Below the pieces are notes generated by a model. It worked only from the letters and a program-made list of their open reading frames with translations, searched no databases and was not told the origin of the DNA. A stretch of 64,000 bases of DNA from Plectrocnemia conspersa. Its lineage: Eukaryota > Arthropoda > Insecta > Trichoptera > Polycentropodidae. Below are positions 1 through 18,180 of the stretch, piece after piece. A program made the translations under genes and the position numbers. The stretch's first letter is position 1; the number at the start of each line of letters is the position of its first letter. Where the stretch lies: assembly GCA_009617715.1 (NCBI GenBank), contig VTFK01000138.1, positions 930,001-994,000 of the forward strand, given 5' to 3'.

Positions 1-1959
1 GCCAACAATCTCTTTCATCTCCTTGGGATGTCGTATTATATAAAACTGCTGACATGGATATGTCCATAAGAAAACCGATTATACCAGCTGATGATGAAAT
101 AGATTTAGTAATATTTAAATCATAAATAATATTAATTATCTTTAAAAAATATATTAATATTGATGATCATACATTTTAAAGGCTGGTGCAGAACTGGATG
201 CAATAAGAAGAGTGCTATTAGTTGCAGCCGCTGGATCACATCAAATTTGGGCTGTTTTTCTTGATACAACAGTTTGGTGGAAGTATAAAACATATGCTGA
301 AGGTAATTAAAAGTTACTTGAATATTGTTTTGTAATTTTTAAGACCTGCTTGTAACTTATCAGCAATATTTTCTTTGAAGGTCATTTATTTTTTTGGCTG
401 ATATTTTCTTGGGATTGCGTGTTTTGAGATAATTTATTGATGTCTTTAATCTTTGAGCTTTCAATGCGAATTTTGGTCTTGGAAAAATAAAAGGTTGGGT
501 CTGATTTAGTCAATTGCTCAAAAGTCATTATAGCAATAATTGGGTTGATTTTAAATTGTATTTATAAATTACAACAACATTGAGTAGATTTTAAATATTT
601 AAGATAAGATTAATACTTTTTAAATTGAATCACGTATTATAAATAAATTATATTTTCCATTGATAATACCAATAAAAATGTTCTATTAATTGATATTATA
701 TTTATATATTCCTAAAATACTAGTAATATATCGTTCTAGTGTATAGTAGGTTCCTTACAAAGATTGGTGTAAGAAAACACAAATCGTACCACTGTATTGA
801 TACTCGATTTTAAAATTGTTTATGTTTTTAATTTATAAATGTCTTTTAGGCACTGTTATGCCGATAGTCGGAAGTGGACGTGAAGAGAATCGTAATAATC
901 GATATCCTAATTCTGCTAGTTTAGCTCAACCTTCAGGATTAAGTTTAAACGGTGATGCTGTGTACATAGCTGATAGTGAGAGCTCATCAATAAGGCATTT
1001 AGACTTAAAGTCTGGACAAATTTCTCCATTCGTCGGAGCTGATCGTAATCCTTGTGTAAGTGACATATTATTTATTCCTTCTTCATCATTAATCGATATT
1101 TTTATATATGTATTATTTTTAGAATTTATTTGCTTATGGCGATGCTGACGGAAAAGGTTATGCAGCAAAATTGCAACATCCATTAGGCGTGAGCTTCTAT
1201 GCCAAATCATCAACATTGTTCGTTGCTGATACTTATAATCACAAAATTAAATCTGCTTCTGCTCCGGGTGCAGATTGTACAACTTTCTATCCGACTTCCG
1301 ATTCTGAAATTACTCTTTCCGAGCCAGGAGGATTATGCGTGGTTGCTGGTACTCAGAGTATTATCATCGCCGATACAAACAATCATCAATTGTTAACACT
1401 GGATATTAACACTAAAGAATGTAACAAGATTGATATCGAATTTCCTGAAGAATCTCAAACTGAAATTATTAAAAAGGATGATTTTAGTCATGGAAGTTTG
1501 ATTATATGTCCTGATGTACTGAATATTTCTGATCAAGAAAGTGGTAGAATTATCCTGCATATCGATTGTTATGTACAAAGAGTCGAGAAAGATTTAGATT
1601 TGACGCCAGGAGCTCCTCAACGTTGGTTAGTGAAAATCTTCAATACAAATATGCTGGATATTAGCAACGATTGGGAGTTTGTTGGAGGTGCACGTAACGG
1701 AAGGGAGTTGCCGGGAAAGGTAGAGATTCGCAGAAAACCCGGCTATCATAAAAGCTACGATGATTCCGGTTGGAAGATCAGGATCGAATATTTTCTATCG
1801 TTGTGCGAGAGTAAAACTTGTTCGATTAGGAGATTTGCCGTTGATTGTCAGTTAGAAGCTTCTAACGAGGTTGTGGAAGAACAAAATTATAGTCTAGACG
1901 TTAAAATTATGTCTGACGGAGATATGAAAGTTGCTTCCAAAAATATTAATGTGCAATGA
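1..1959 (+). CDS. NHLRC2: NHL-repeat-containing protein 2-like, 3' part (last four exons)
   Basis: C-terminal part of an NHLRC2-type protein; the N-terminal thioredoxin-like part lies before the window. Exons read 1-107, 182-302, 850-1055 and 1123-1959, all with GT-AG introns. Phases run 0, 1, 0, and the first complete codon starts at 3. The opening exon has the SPWDV segment typical of an NHL blade. Later blades show AAAGSHQIW, LAQPSGLSL with VYIADSESSSIRHLDL, LQHPLGVSF with LFVADTYNHKIKSA, and IIIADTNNHQLLTLDI. These are NHL beta-propeller repeats. After about residue 90 of the last exon the protein becomes a beta-rich C-terminal domain with no NHL motif, as in the family. It ends in TGA at 1957-1959. 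In animals the protein is cytosolic; its biochemical role is poorly defined. All four exons join without a frame break, so the gene looks functional. The family call is by recognition of the blade pattern and domain order. Confidence 0.88.
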
Positions 1960-2041
1960 ATGAATTTTATATAATATGATTGTATTGATTGATATTATTT
2001 TTTATTATTAACTATCAATGTAAATGTTTTTTTATCAACAT

Positions 2042-2047
2042 AATAAA
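2042..2047 (+). promoter_or_regulatory. Polyadenylation signal of the NHLRC2-like gene
   Basis: AATAAA lies 83 bp after the stop codon, in an AT-rich 3' UTR. It is the first canonical hexamer after the stop. Confidence 0.55.
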
Positions 2048-2553
2048 ATTCGTATAAAATTTGGTTGTATTTTAATTTAAGTTTTGATAAAAAGCACCTA
2101 AATAAGTAGATTTATTCTGTTATAAAGAAAGTTTATTTACATTAGGATAAGAAATAGTTGACATTTAGAATCATAATTAGGTGTATCAATATATAGTATA
2201 TTTAAAGTAAACAAAATTTATTGCAGAGTTGCATGTAATTTAAAGTAAGATCAGTATCAGTAACTTAAAATGGTCGCCATACTTGCAATATTTACCAAAG
2301 TAATGGAGGTATAAAACCCATCGAAATGCACCGATGAATACATTTGTAGAAATCTTTCAGATATTTTATACTGCGTTATGCGTTCTATTGATTTTCAACA
2401 TGTACGAGTTGTGGTTGTTAGGTTATATTATTTTTACATGTATGGTTTATCATCGGTTAGGTTAGCTTTTTATCAAATCGAAGCTTATTATTATTTCATC
2501 TATAATTATACAGGAACTTATAATAACGTGCAGACACTCATGGGTTTAGTTTC

Positions 2554-2567
2554 GTTTCCACGGTAAC
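2554..2567 (+). promoter_or_regulatory. RFX X-box in the TMEM67 promoter
   Basis: GTTTCCACGGTAAC is a near-palindromic X-box: half sites GTTTCC and GGTAAC separated by two bases. It fits the nematode ciliary consensus RYYNYY-N(1-3)-RRNRAC at every position. It ends 140 bp before the TMEM67 start codon. RFX factors bind X-boxes close to the starts of ciliary genes, and meckelin is a ciliary transition-zone protein. The site is seen in the sequence; binding is inferred. Confidence 0.7.
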
Positions 2568-2707
2568 CATGACATAATATAAACAAGTGAAAAGGCACAC
2601 CTGCTCTTTGAGTTGTATACAACAGTCGTGTTTTGATTGTATTAATGTTTTTACCAATATTTGTTATATAATAAATAAGCACATATTTCTTAGATAAAAC
2701 TATTAAA

Positions 2708-9320
<6,613 letters not shown>

Positions 9321-9384
9321 TGAACGGTTTCTTATATAAGTTAACATATTTTGGATTAAATACATTTTATTTTCATATAATATA

Positions 9385-9390
9385 AATAAA
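9385..9390 (+). promoter_or_regulatory. Polyadenylation signal of TMEM67
   Basis: AATAAA about 50-65 bp after either candidate stop codon, in an AT-rich 3' UTR. Confidence 0.55.
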
Positions 9391-10640
9391 TCTAGTTATC
9401 ATAAGAATAAGTTCAGATTTTTTACTGGACCTTAAAAAAATAAAATATATGATGTATAATATTATTGCTTAGTTTTATTTGTATTACTTTCTGAATAAAA
9501 TTATTGTAATAAATATGAAATATTATCCACTTTGAATTGTAATTATATTGCTAAAATGTTTGAGATTAAAATTTAGATAAAATATTAATGATTATATAAA
9601 GTAAAGTATAATTATGCACATTTTAAAAAACGCAAAATTCTATTATTTATTTTATGGAAGGTTAATAACTAGCAGTGGATTTCAGATTATCAAAGATTTT
9701 ACAGCGCAAAAATATATTTTAATGTTAATTTATTACTATATTATTTTACGAAAATATAAATAGCAACAAAGAACTTATTAAATGTGAACAATACTTAATA
9801 ATTTCTATATTTAAATGTACGAAGCCTAATAGAAAATTATAATAAATCCTAACATTATTTGTCAACTATCCAAATACTTAGTTGTACATTTATCTAATAT
9901 TGTATATATCTACCCAACTTCTTTTAGCATTGAAATAACATAACCACTAATCAACGTAAACGTATGTATGTATGTACATGGTACAACGTTAGCCTTTTAT
10001 AAGTACATACATACTCGTATTACATTTTCATGTTTTCAAAAAATAAAAATAAAAAAACACAGACTGTCGACGAGTGTTTAGTATTATATATCTACATATA
10101 TTCACTCTCACACATACACCCAGGACTACTGCGTTGGATTAATTACTGGAATTCGTGTTATCTTAATTGTGAGGGTCTCGTACGTGCGCTGCCCCTCATA
10201 TCCACCGGGGGCAGGTGTTTTCAACTCGCCATTGTCTGTGGGTCGGACGATTCGTTGATGTGGGCAAAGGTAAACGAATTCCGCAAAGTTTCGCCGCTTC
10301 GGGGCGTAATTGATAGACGAAAGAATTCCCATCGCGAATGCTAAATATCCAATTTTAATATTATTCGGCATATTAGCTGTAGAAGTAATGACATAAATAG
10401 TTTGAACAGTTTCGGTCACTTTCCTCATATGATATGTATACAGATATGTACACGTTTGTATATAATATACTATTTAATGTATGTTGAGAGTTTCTGAATC
10501 CCACGACGAAGGAAAGGTTATGCAAAATTAAATTTCAATTGTATTAATATGTATATTTTGTGTCATTAAAATTTAACTTATTTGTAAATTAGTAATGTAT
10601 TAGAGATTTTCGTGAAGTAGAGGGTGATTCAATTCGAGTT
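9391..10640. other. Intergenic, no gene recognised
   Basis: AT-rich DNA, with short ATGT repeats near 9963-9978. A GC-richer patch at about 10120-10345 is open in two frames on opposite strands, but neither product (100-104 codons) resembles a known family. It may be regulatory or a repeat remnant. Confidence 0.4.
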
Positions 10641-10644
10641 TCAT

Positions 10645-11050
10645 ATATCAGACAGCTGTCAATAATCACGCGTGTTCAAAGTGGCAAATGTTAGTTTGCA
10701 ACAACACATTTACGAAATGGATCGATGAACCACCTCTCAACGCGTTAAAATTGTTCTACAGAAATAACAATTCTTTATGAACTGTGTAAGATAATGGTAA
10801 ATTTAATCGTCATACTGAGCGAACAATTCACAACGAAGTAAAAAAAAATTGAAAAGACTGACACCGTTGGAGATAGGGTAAGGCTTATGCATCATTGTGG
10901 CGCCCGTTCCGCCGAGGATATTGCTGCTGTAAATAGAAGTGTGGCCGAAGACCCTGAGTTGTCGATTCGTCTTTTTGGGCTTTTCTTATGGTTCCCTTTG
11001 GCACATTTTGCATCTGGACTTACACCTACGCCCGTATCAAATTTCATTTT
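10645..11050 (+). pseudogene. Decayed helix-turn-helix transposase-like sequence (mariner-related, DUF4817 type)
   Basis: Three pieces in different frames match the HTH region of insect transposase-derived proteins. They are an IVxFYxxNNSL-like start near 10750, then RSAEDIAAVNRSVAEDPELSIR (about 10900-10970), then LSYGSLWHILHLDLHLRPYQI in a shifted frame (about 10983-11045). Such proteins have a paired-like HTH followed by a DDE domain; no DDE part is visible here. At least two frameshifts make it non-coding. Confidence 0.55.
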
Positions 11051-12780
11051 AAGTTATTCATTCATATAAACAATATTATTTTTGTATGATTTATGCCATA
11101 GATAGCGTAGTCTCCCAAGACGTTTTTAAAGGTCGGGTTGAACTCTTGGATTTCAAATTTTGTAGCTTAGGTTTTTGTCCATTTAATGTATTTCATTTGA
11201 AATGAATAAATTTATTGATAAGAAAAAATAAATGGAATATTGTTTTTACATTTAGAGGAAATATATTAAAATTATTTTAATACAAAAAATTCCACGAAAA
11301 ATTAAACGACATTAAAATTAGAGATTATAAAGATAGTTGTTCTTAGCAAATAAATAAAAAAAAAATTAAGTTTCAGACAATAAGCATGTTATTAAATTTG
11401 GTAACATTCGTTTTAGAAAAATATTGTGTCAAATAGTTGTATAAAATTGTAGCATAATAAAATTAAACCTTGCAATGTAGCATATACATCGATTTTACCA
11501 TTCTTGAGTTTCGGGATAGACATTGTCTTTTATGTGTGTAAGTAGATGTTAAGTTAAAATCTGTTTAGTGTCCCCCCAAGATTTTGATATAATTTTATGG
11601 TACATTTAAAGCAATGGAGTCAAGGAGTCCACTTTATGGCTATCATCCACCATAAATTATAAACTTGCATGTTTTGAGTATAAACGTCGTATGCTTCATT
11701 TCACCCCCCTCTGGTGGCTGTACCATAATGTACTTTACAGCAGTCGAAGGTCAGCTCATTAAAAGGCAAACTTTTATAGCACCCCGTCGTAACTTTGTTC
11801 TTAAGCTTTGGGACTAGGTAGAAAATTTGATTTAACGTTTACATTATCCACCTTCGATATAGTTGTGGATACGTTCACCGAAACGATCATGGCTGTCGAA
11901 ATAAACGAGTCCATGTTTCATTATATCAGTGTGCAAACACGTAGTGTTTGCTTAGGGGAAATGAGGCACGCTCTAGAACAGTAGTTCCAGATATATTCGC
12001 CGCTTTGCACAAACTCTGTTGCAGACTGGAAACTGCTCTGTACAACAATAAGCGTGCGGAAATTCGCCTAGCCCATTATCCATTGCGCTACAGTGCGGTT
12101 AGGAATTAGCAAAACCGAATTAGACAATTTAATTTGGTACCAATTTAGAGCTACAAAGGGCCGCAGTGGATGCTGAGGGTTCTTTCCTCCTTCTTATATG
12201 ATAACTGATTCAATTTAATCATGGTTGATTAGACCATTTTAGGCGTTTTAGCTTTGATGGACTTTGGCATTTTAGATAAATATAGTTACTGTGCATTTTC
12301 TGTATTTTTTGTTAAAGGCTGATATATTTGTTAAAAAATGATACGCAATATACTATAGGTTGTATTAAAATATAATATGTTTCTTGGGGTCCAACTTATA
12401 AAATAACAACACTATACGAACTAAAAAGATTTTCAAAAACAGATTTTTGAAACGCAATTCTGTACAAATTATAATGACAAAATATAGTTGAAATTTCGCT
12501 GACAAAGATAAATTATTACATTCAATAAAATCAGACCCCCGCCAGACTAACAACAAAGACCTTGTACTGTCAACGCGATGCAATTTCAGAAATGCAGATG
12601 CACATAATTGTATTAAGGTGCAAAGACAGATCAGCACATTTCATAAGATAGAATGCCATTGCCCTGATAGCGACAGGTATAAAATGTACAGGGATTTTAT
12701 TGAAATATATTTATTTTTTGTTGACGAAATTTACTTAAAAAAATATTAATAAAATATACACCATTTTAATAATAACGTCA
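11051..12780. other. Intergenic, no gene recognised
   Basis: AT-rich to about 11500, then mixed composition. A short open frame near 11990-12105 (LHKLCCRLETALYNNKRAEI) belongs to no family I recognise. A weak, unnamed repeat-like stretch lies at 12520-12680. Confidence 0.3.
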
Positions 12781-12960
12781 CATTAACGTCATTTTTCGTC
12801 ATTTAACACGCAAGTGAGTGAGAAATAAGGGCGTGCGTTACATGCGTTCTGCACGTCCATTTTCTTCTCACTCACTCTCGTCACTTAACACGCGAGCGAG
12901 CGAAAGAGAATGTATCTCAACATACGCGCCTGATAAATATTTCCTAAGACTATGAGAGAA
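12781..12960. repeat. GAGA-rich repeat fragment with inverted arms
   Basis: Contains a direct duplication built on CACTTAACACGCGAG (near 12797 and 12880) and perfect 12-bp inverted arms AGTGAGTGAGAA at 12813-12824 and 12865-12876. Its 12880-12919 part is matched, with about five differences in 40 bp, by 55070-55109 inside a terminal-inverted-repeat element. The two are related mobile sequences of unknown class. Confidence 0.55.
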
Positions 12961-12999
12961 AAAGGTAAGAAGAGTTTTGTTTTACATAAAAGTAAAGAC

Positions 13000-13840
13000 T
13001 AGGCCTCAGACAGTTCAACGATTATTAATACAGACAATACTGTATCAGACCACGAAATTCTTATAGAAAATAACCCAATCGCTTATAAATAAAAACTCTT
13101 ATATTCAATAGTTAAAGCCTGAAAAAAACAATTTAAAAAAGGTGAAATGTTAGCCAGTATCTTTTCGACGAAGTATATAAAAAAATCGCAAACGTGTGAT
13201 TTGTAAAGACGATAAATCAGTAATATATAATCAGGCAGCTAATGTAAACCCACTAAATTCTGAGTTATGTAAATAAATAAAGAATAAAAATCACCTGAAC
13301 TATATAGATTAAATAACAATTTAATGAATAACTTTTCTTTTAACGGTTTTCACTACTGATCTAAAATATGTAAAGCGTGCTATTCATTTGGGTATTTTTT
13401 CACTAACTGAAAAACAGTTTAAATTAATCCAGTTAAAAAACCCAGATAATAAGATAGCATTTAGATCAAATTTCGTTGTTACTATCTTCGCTTAGTAAAA
13501 TATTTAAAAATATTATTTTATTGCGCATAAAACTGAAATTAAAAATTAATTATTTGGTTTTGGCTAAATGCATTCAATGGTTCATTAGCTTAAACGGCTA
13601 AATAAACATATTAATGCTAGACATAGAAAAAGCATTCGACACCGTTTGGTTACACGGCTTAACTTATACATTATCGATATAAAAAGCTCTTCATTATTTC
13701 AAATATATAATACGTTCATATCTGAAATGTTAAGCTATGTTGATTCGCTAAATAATGAACTTTTAATTTCGGTTGTAGTTCCGCAGGATAGTTTGTTCGG
13801 GCCACTTATCTTTCATTCTGAATAATATTCATATTTAAAA
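13000..13840 (+). pseudogene. Decayed Jockey-type LINE fragment
   Basis: The clear part is 13611-13830, which reads MLDIEKAFDTVWLHGL and then degenerate matches to the RT block before and around PQGS (VVPQD, LFGPLIF in shifting frames). The DIEKAFDTVW block is reverse transcriptase motif A of Jockey-group LINEs. A weak SDHEILIEN at about 13050 could be the end of the endonuclease domain, so the fragment may begin near 13000. Stops are frequent. Confidence 0.55.
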
Positions 13841-15560
13841 ATATATTGATCATAAAATCATGAAAATCTTTCACTCGGTGAACGTGGCGGTAAATAAACG
13901 CCGAAAAATACGCGACACGCTAAACTTTATTTTATTATTTATTCAATTTTTTTTAAACCATTCTGTGCTATAGATTCACAAACGCAGAATGTTGCAAAAT
14001 TCATAATGTGCAATAATACAATAGAACTGCTTTTAAACTTCACAGTTCGCCAATTTTGCTATCGGTAGCTCTTATAAATTAGCATGTGAAATAAATACGC
14101 CTGTAGGTTGAAATATTGTATGTTTATTGGAATGTTATTTTAATTTTCCTGTAGGATATTAAAAAAAAATATTTCCTAAAAAAAAAAACTTGCAGTAGTA
14201 TTCATAATTTTACAAATATATGTATGTACATATATTGCATGAACTGCTAGGATCAAGAATTATCAGAGAGAATATGTAATTATTCCACTCAGTATGATGA
14301 ATCAATTTTAGAGATGTTACTGAACGTATGTGGCGTATTAATTAACATACCAATAAGAGAGTATGTAAACTAGTTAAAGGGGTGCAAACATAAATCAATA
14401 AGTAATCTGTAACAATAATTTCAAATGGTAATTATAAACGCAAAATAACAACTAAAAATGTGAAACATATATTAAATATAATGCGTTTTATTTAGTTACA
14501 ATATTGACTAGTATGTTTTTATTTATTAAAGCAAAAACAGCTTATGCTAAACTAATAGAAACAAGTTGAATTTTCCAATATTTTTATTTAAAAATATACT
14601 GCAAACCAACATTACTGATAGTTAGGTAAAAAAAAAATGCAATATGAAACGCAAGCAAGAAATATTTGAGAGTAAAAGGTATAAGGAATGAAATATTATA
14701 ATATATTTATAAATTTCTTTATGTGAGTCGTCTATCATCTTGATCTACAAGAGTATTAGAGGTAAAACTACTCAGCAGGGATAAGTCAAACTGAGAAAAG
14801 GGTCTAGCTTTAGGCTTTGGTGCCAACCGCCAAAGATTGGTTCAGCCACAGATTACTCACCAAGCGAGAAAACCCAAAAGATCAATCACGTCTACATCTG
14901 CTACATAACTAAATTTATGTAAAGTTTTTATTATTATAAAATTTAAAATACTGTATATTTTACGTAAAAATTATGAGCAAATTAAATATATAAATATGCA
15001 TAAGACGCGAAAGCATAAATGATGTTACAAAAAAATATGTATCCGTCTTATTTTTAAACTAGATAAGATGTTTTTCGAACGATTAAGTTGTACATTTTGT
15101 TTCGAACTCTTAAACAATATTGATCGAATTCGCCAGGCTACACTGCTTTATTTATAGGGATGTTAGAACCTAAAGAAGTACATTGTACTGTTATTAGCGA
15201 CGTTAATTTTTACACAGCATCCATAGATTGTAGAGTAAGTAAGTAATAAAACGTTTTTTACAGTGCTTCTCTAAGTCTAATTTTTAACAATGCGATGTTG
15301 ATTTTTCCAATGGGTGTGACTTTGCAGTCAGATATATGTCAGTATAGCTTATAAAAATATGCTTGGGAATTTGTATTTAATGTGTGTACAAAAGTAATAA
15401 GTAGAAATTTGGCAGCATTTTAGAAACATTAAACGACTTTATATTATTTGATATATAATTTAAAACAAGAAAAGATGTATCACTTACAATCAAACACTTA
15501 AACGAAAATATGCATAATGTTGCGCTGTAAGCAACTTTGTAACTTAGCGACCATACATAC
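13841..15560. other. Intergenic, no gene recognised
   Basis: Very AT-rich with poly(A) runs. A mixed-composition stretch at 14720-14920 looks repeat-like, but I cannot place it. Confidence 0.3.
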
Positions 15561-15568
15561 AAAGAAAA

Positions 15569-16500
15569 ATGTCCGATTGTAATAAAACAAATGAAAATCG
15601 AAAAAAAAGAAAAAATCGTAAACAATGGCAGATCACAAGAGCTCCAGCAGGCAAACATAAAGAAAATCGAGCCATTAAACAAATCAACATAACTCTTAAG
15701 GAATTAACAAATTATTTTATAAAAAAATACTTATTTTCAATGGAAACAACTGACCACTTGCTTTGGAAAACGGTAAAAAAACACAAAGAAACCTCAAATA
15801 CATCACCCACTAATCCATAGTAGTGAGAGCGATTAGATAAAAAGTGAAAACATCTTTTAACTGTTTTTAAACCACAATTTTTAGACTCCAAGACTAAACA
15901 AGACGCCCACAAATGAAATTGTTTATAGTTCAAGCAATAAAAACAGCAAAAAAAGCATCAGGATATGATCTAATTATAGAAAAATTATTAAAGGAATTTC
16001 CAGAAAAAGGTATGAAATTCATTACATTTATATTATATTTAATGCCATATTAAAAGTAGCATACTACTCTGATCAATAAAAGGTTGTAAAAATTATAATG
16101 TTTTCAAAACCAGGAAAGCATACCGTCAAACCAGAATCCTACAGATCAATCAGCCTGCTCCCGATCTTATTAAAAATATTTATTCAAAGATACTAAAGCA
16201 AGAAAACCTCAGCCCTATTCACCAATTTGGTTTCAGAGAGGATCACTCAACGATTAAACAGGTAAACAGAATTGTTACTAAGATATATATAATCGGGAAG
16301 AAAAATACTATTCTGTAGCATTTTTGGAATAACATAGGCTTTCAATAAGGTTGGCATGATGGTTTATAATACAAAATAAAAGTGAACATGCTCCATCATT
16401 TCTTCATGGTACTGATATCATATTTCATTTAGAATCCTGATATTTTCTTCGTCAGCTCTTTATGAATTGACAGTTTTATCTAATTTCCAGGTAGTTGGTT
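15569..16500 (+). pseudogene. Decayed Jockey-type LINE fragment (RT region)
   Basis: An open frame at 15569-15820 reads RKQWQITRAPAGKHKENRAI and then TTDHLLWKTVKKHK, the linker between endonuclease and RT in Jockey elements. It is followed by KKASGYDLIIEKLLKEFPEKG (about 15950-16010). Shifted frames then give KPESYRSISLLPILLK, HQFGFREDHSTIKQV and FLDITxAFNKVG. The order and spacing of RT blocks fit Jockey ORF2. Small deletions and frameshifts kill it. Confidence 0.7.
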
Positions 16501-16787
16501 CAAAATTTTAAAATAGATCGTATATTTTATTATTAGTTAACTTTAAATTATTTTTATGTTTTAAATTCTAAATTAAATTCAATGTTTTCTGTTTTATTAT
16601 ATTGTCGATTAACTCTCTTCGGGGCAATTTACGTATACTATATTTTCTCGAAAGTTAATTATGACCTTGGCTTTCAGTCCAGTCCGAATTTTCTTTCAAT
16701 TGCTCAAAAGCAAAGATTATTCTTAAAATTAATTGACTTTTAAAATTGCACTATCTTTTGAATCCTTTTCAATTTGAACGGCAATTT

Positions 16788-17010
16788 TGTGTACTTTTTC
16801 TTTTTTTTTAAACTCGCGTTAAAATCTGTGACCAAAAGTCATTATTCATCAATAAGGATAAACTAGATAATAGTGGGATCACACAAAGACCCTCGTTACG
16901 ACTAGAAAAAAAGGGTTCCCCCATAGATTGAATATTTCTTTGTTACGAAGCGGTCACGGGAAACAATATATCACTGGAAGACAAATAAGAACCGTCTCTA
17001 TAAACTAAAA
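16788..17010 (+). repeat. LTR-like repeat, family D, copy on + strand
   Basis: Part of 16812-16905 is the reverse complement of about 38575-38655, including the shared string GTGGGATCACACAAAG. It starts TGTG, like the other LTR-like repeats here. The right limit is uncertain. Confidence 0.5.
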
Positions 17011-17029
17011 TTATTTAAGCAACCGGGTC

Positions 17030-18180
17030 GATCTGAAAATTCAGATCAAGTACATAAATTTACTGCAACTAATTTACATTAGTTGAATATTTCCTCTCAT
17101 GTCTAATATTTTTTAAATGTTCAAAAAGCAAAAAAAGCAACAATATTGTGTAAATAATTTTAAAACAAACGGAGCCTCGTCAAAAACTGCAATCTGTCCC
17201 TTTGAATAATAATGTTTATTGTCAAAGTACCCAGAAAGTAGGTGCTTTTGAAGGCAATGTTTTCGCTCCTTTTATTTCTTTATATGTAAAAAAAGGCTGA
17301 AGAAACTTATAGCTGAAGTACATCAATACATATTTAGGAGGCGTAGCCTTAAGGGTGGTTGAGCTCGCGGCCAATGAGATTCTTGTGTGAATCTAGATGG
17401 ACTTTTTATTAAGTTATATTTACATTCGACTATGTACGATTACGGCGTGACGTTTCTCCCGACTGCGGTGAAGGTGGCGCAGGTGTGATGGCCGTAGATA
17501 ATGCCCGGGCTCTTGTGGCTGCGTGCGGCGAGTGTCAGGTGTGACTCTTCGAGCGGCTGGTAGTTCGGGAGTTCCAGGAGTGATCTTCTGGTCTGTCGGT
17601 GAGGGCACGTGGCTGGTTCCTCTGGATGGCTGATGGTAGATCTTCTCTCACTAGCTGGGTGGATCGTTTGCGTCTCTCTGCTGTCTCTGGCCGTCTCGTA
17701 TGGTGCCTACAACCGTCCGCATTCTCCGACCGTCTGCCCTCTCCTCATCGGAGTCCGGGGTTATATCCTTTAGGGGTTGAACGCTTGCTGGCTTGCATTT
17801 TCGAAATCAAATTTTTGGCTTGTCCAGACTTTCGTATTCTTCGGAAAGGGTTTGCAATATGGTGCTTTATTGCGTCCAGACTTTCAAATTCTTCGGAAAG
17901 GGTTTGCGATGTGGTGATTTGTCACAAAAAGTTTTGTAACGACTCGTGTTGTGTGGTCGTTAAGAAATCCCTCTTGTGCCATGATATTTGTCTCATTATT
18001 AATGAATGAACGTTTTTGATTACAATCATTAACAATGAGACAATTGCCCTTTTGCATGTGGACCTATTTGTGTGGTCGCCACATTTACATCTCAAACAAC
18101 TGTAGTTTATTTCAGTTTCATTATTTTAGGTCGATTTTTATTTTTTTTATAGATATATTTTAGTCGGGCTCCTCAAAAAT
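17030..18180 (+). repeat. Dispersed repeat R, copy 1, split by a solo LTR
   Basis: 17030-17336 and 18088-18175 together align to the uninterrupted 45165-45540, sharing for example TTTTAAAACAAACGGAGCC and TTTGAATAATAATGT. The interruption is exactly the LTR-like element at 17337-18083. The class of R is unknown; it has no coding trace. Confidence 0.65.
17337..18083 (-). mobile_element. Solo LTR-like element, family A, copy 1 (Gypsy-like)
   Basis: 747 bp flanked by the 4-bp direct repeat TTTA (17333-17336 and 18084-18087). The related empty site at about 45440-45470 confirms the boundaries. On the minus strand it starts TGTGGCGACC, has a TATA-like GATATAA (about 17761-17768), and further on an AATAAA, then ends GGCTACGCCTCC. 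That order (U3, TATA, poly(A) signal, U5) is that of an LTR, and a 4-bp duplication fits Gypsy-type integration. The end is not the usual CA. Copy 2 is at 47898-48606. Open frames inside it (17599-18009, 17420-17608) are incidental. Confidence 0.65.

Larger units (their letters stand above)
1960..2707 (+). other. Intergenic spacer with the 3' UTR of NHLRC2 and the TMEM67 promoter
   Basis: About 750 bp between two genes on the same strand. The left part is AT-rich 3' UTR. The right part must hold the TMEM67 promoter and 5' UTR, and carries an X-box at 2554-2567. No convincing TATA box or other gene is visible. Confidence 0.6.

Noticed and set aside
1393..1578. Minus-strand open frame
   Set aside because: It is a shadow of the NHLRC2 coding exon.
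10030..10428. Overlapping 100-104-codon frames on both strands
   Set aside because: Both are open over a GC-richer patch, neither resembles a family, and there are no splice or codon signals favouring one.
17599..18009. 136-codon open frame
   Set aside because: It lies wholly inside the solo LTR, is not kept as a frame in LTR copy 2, and has no family resemblance.
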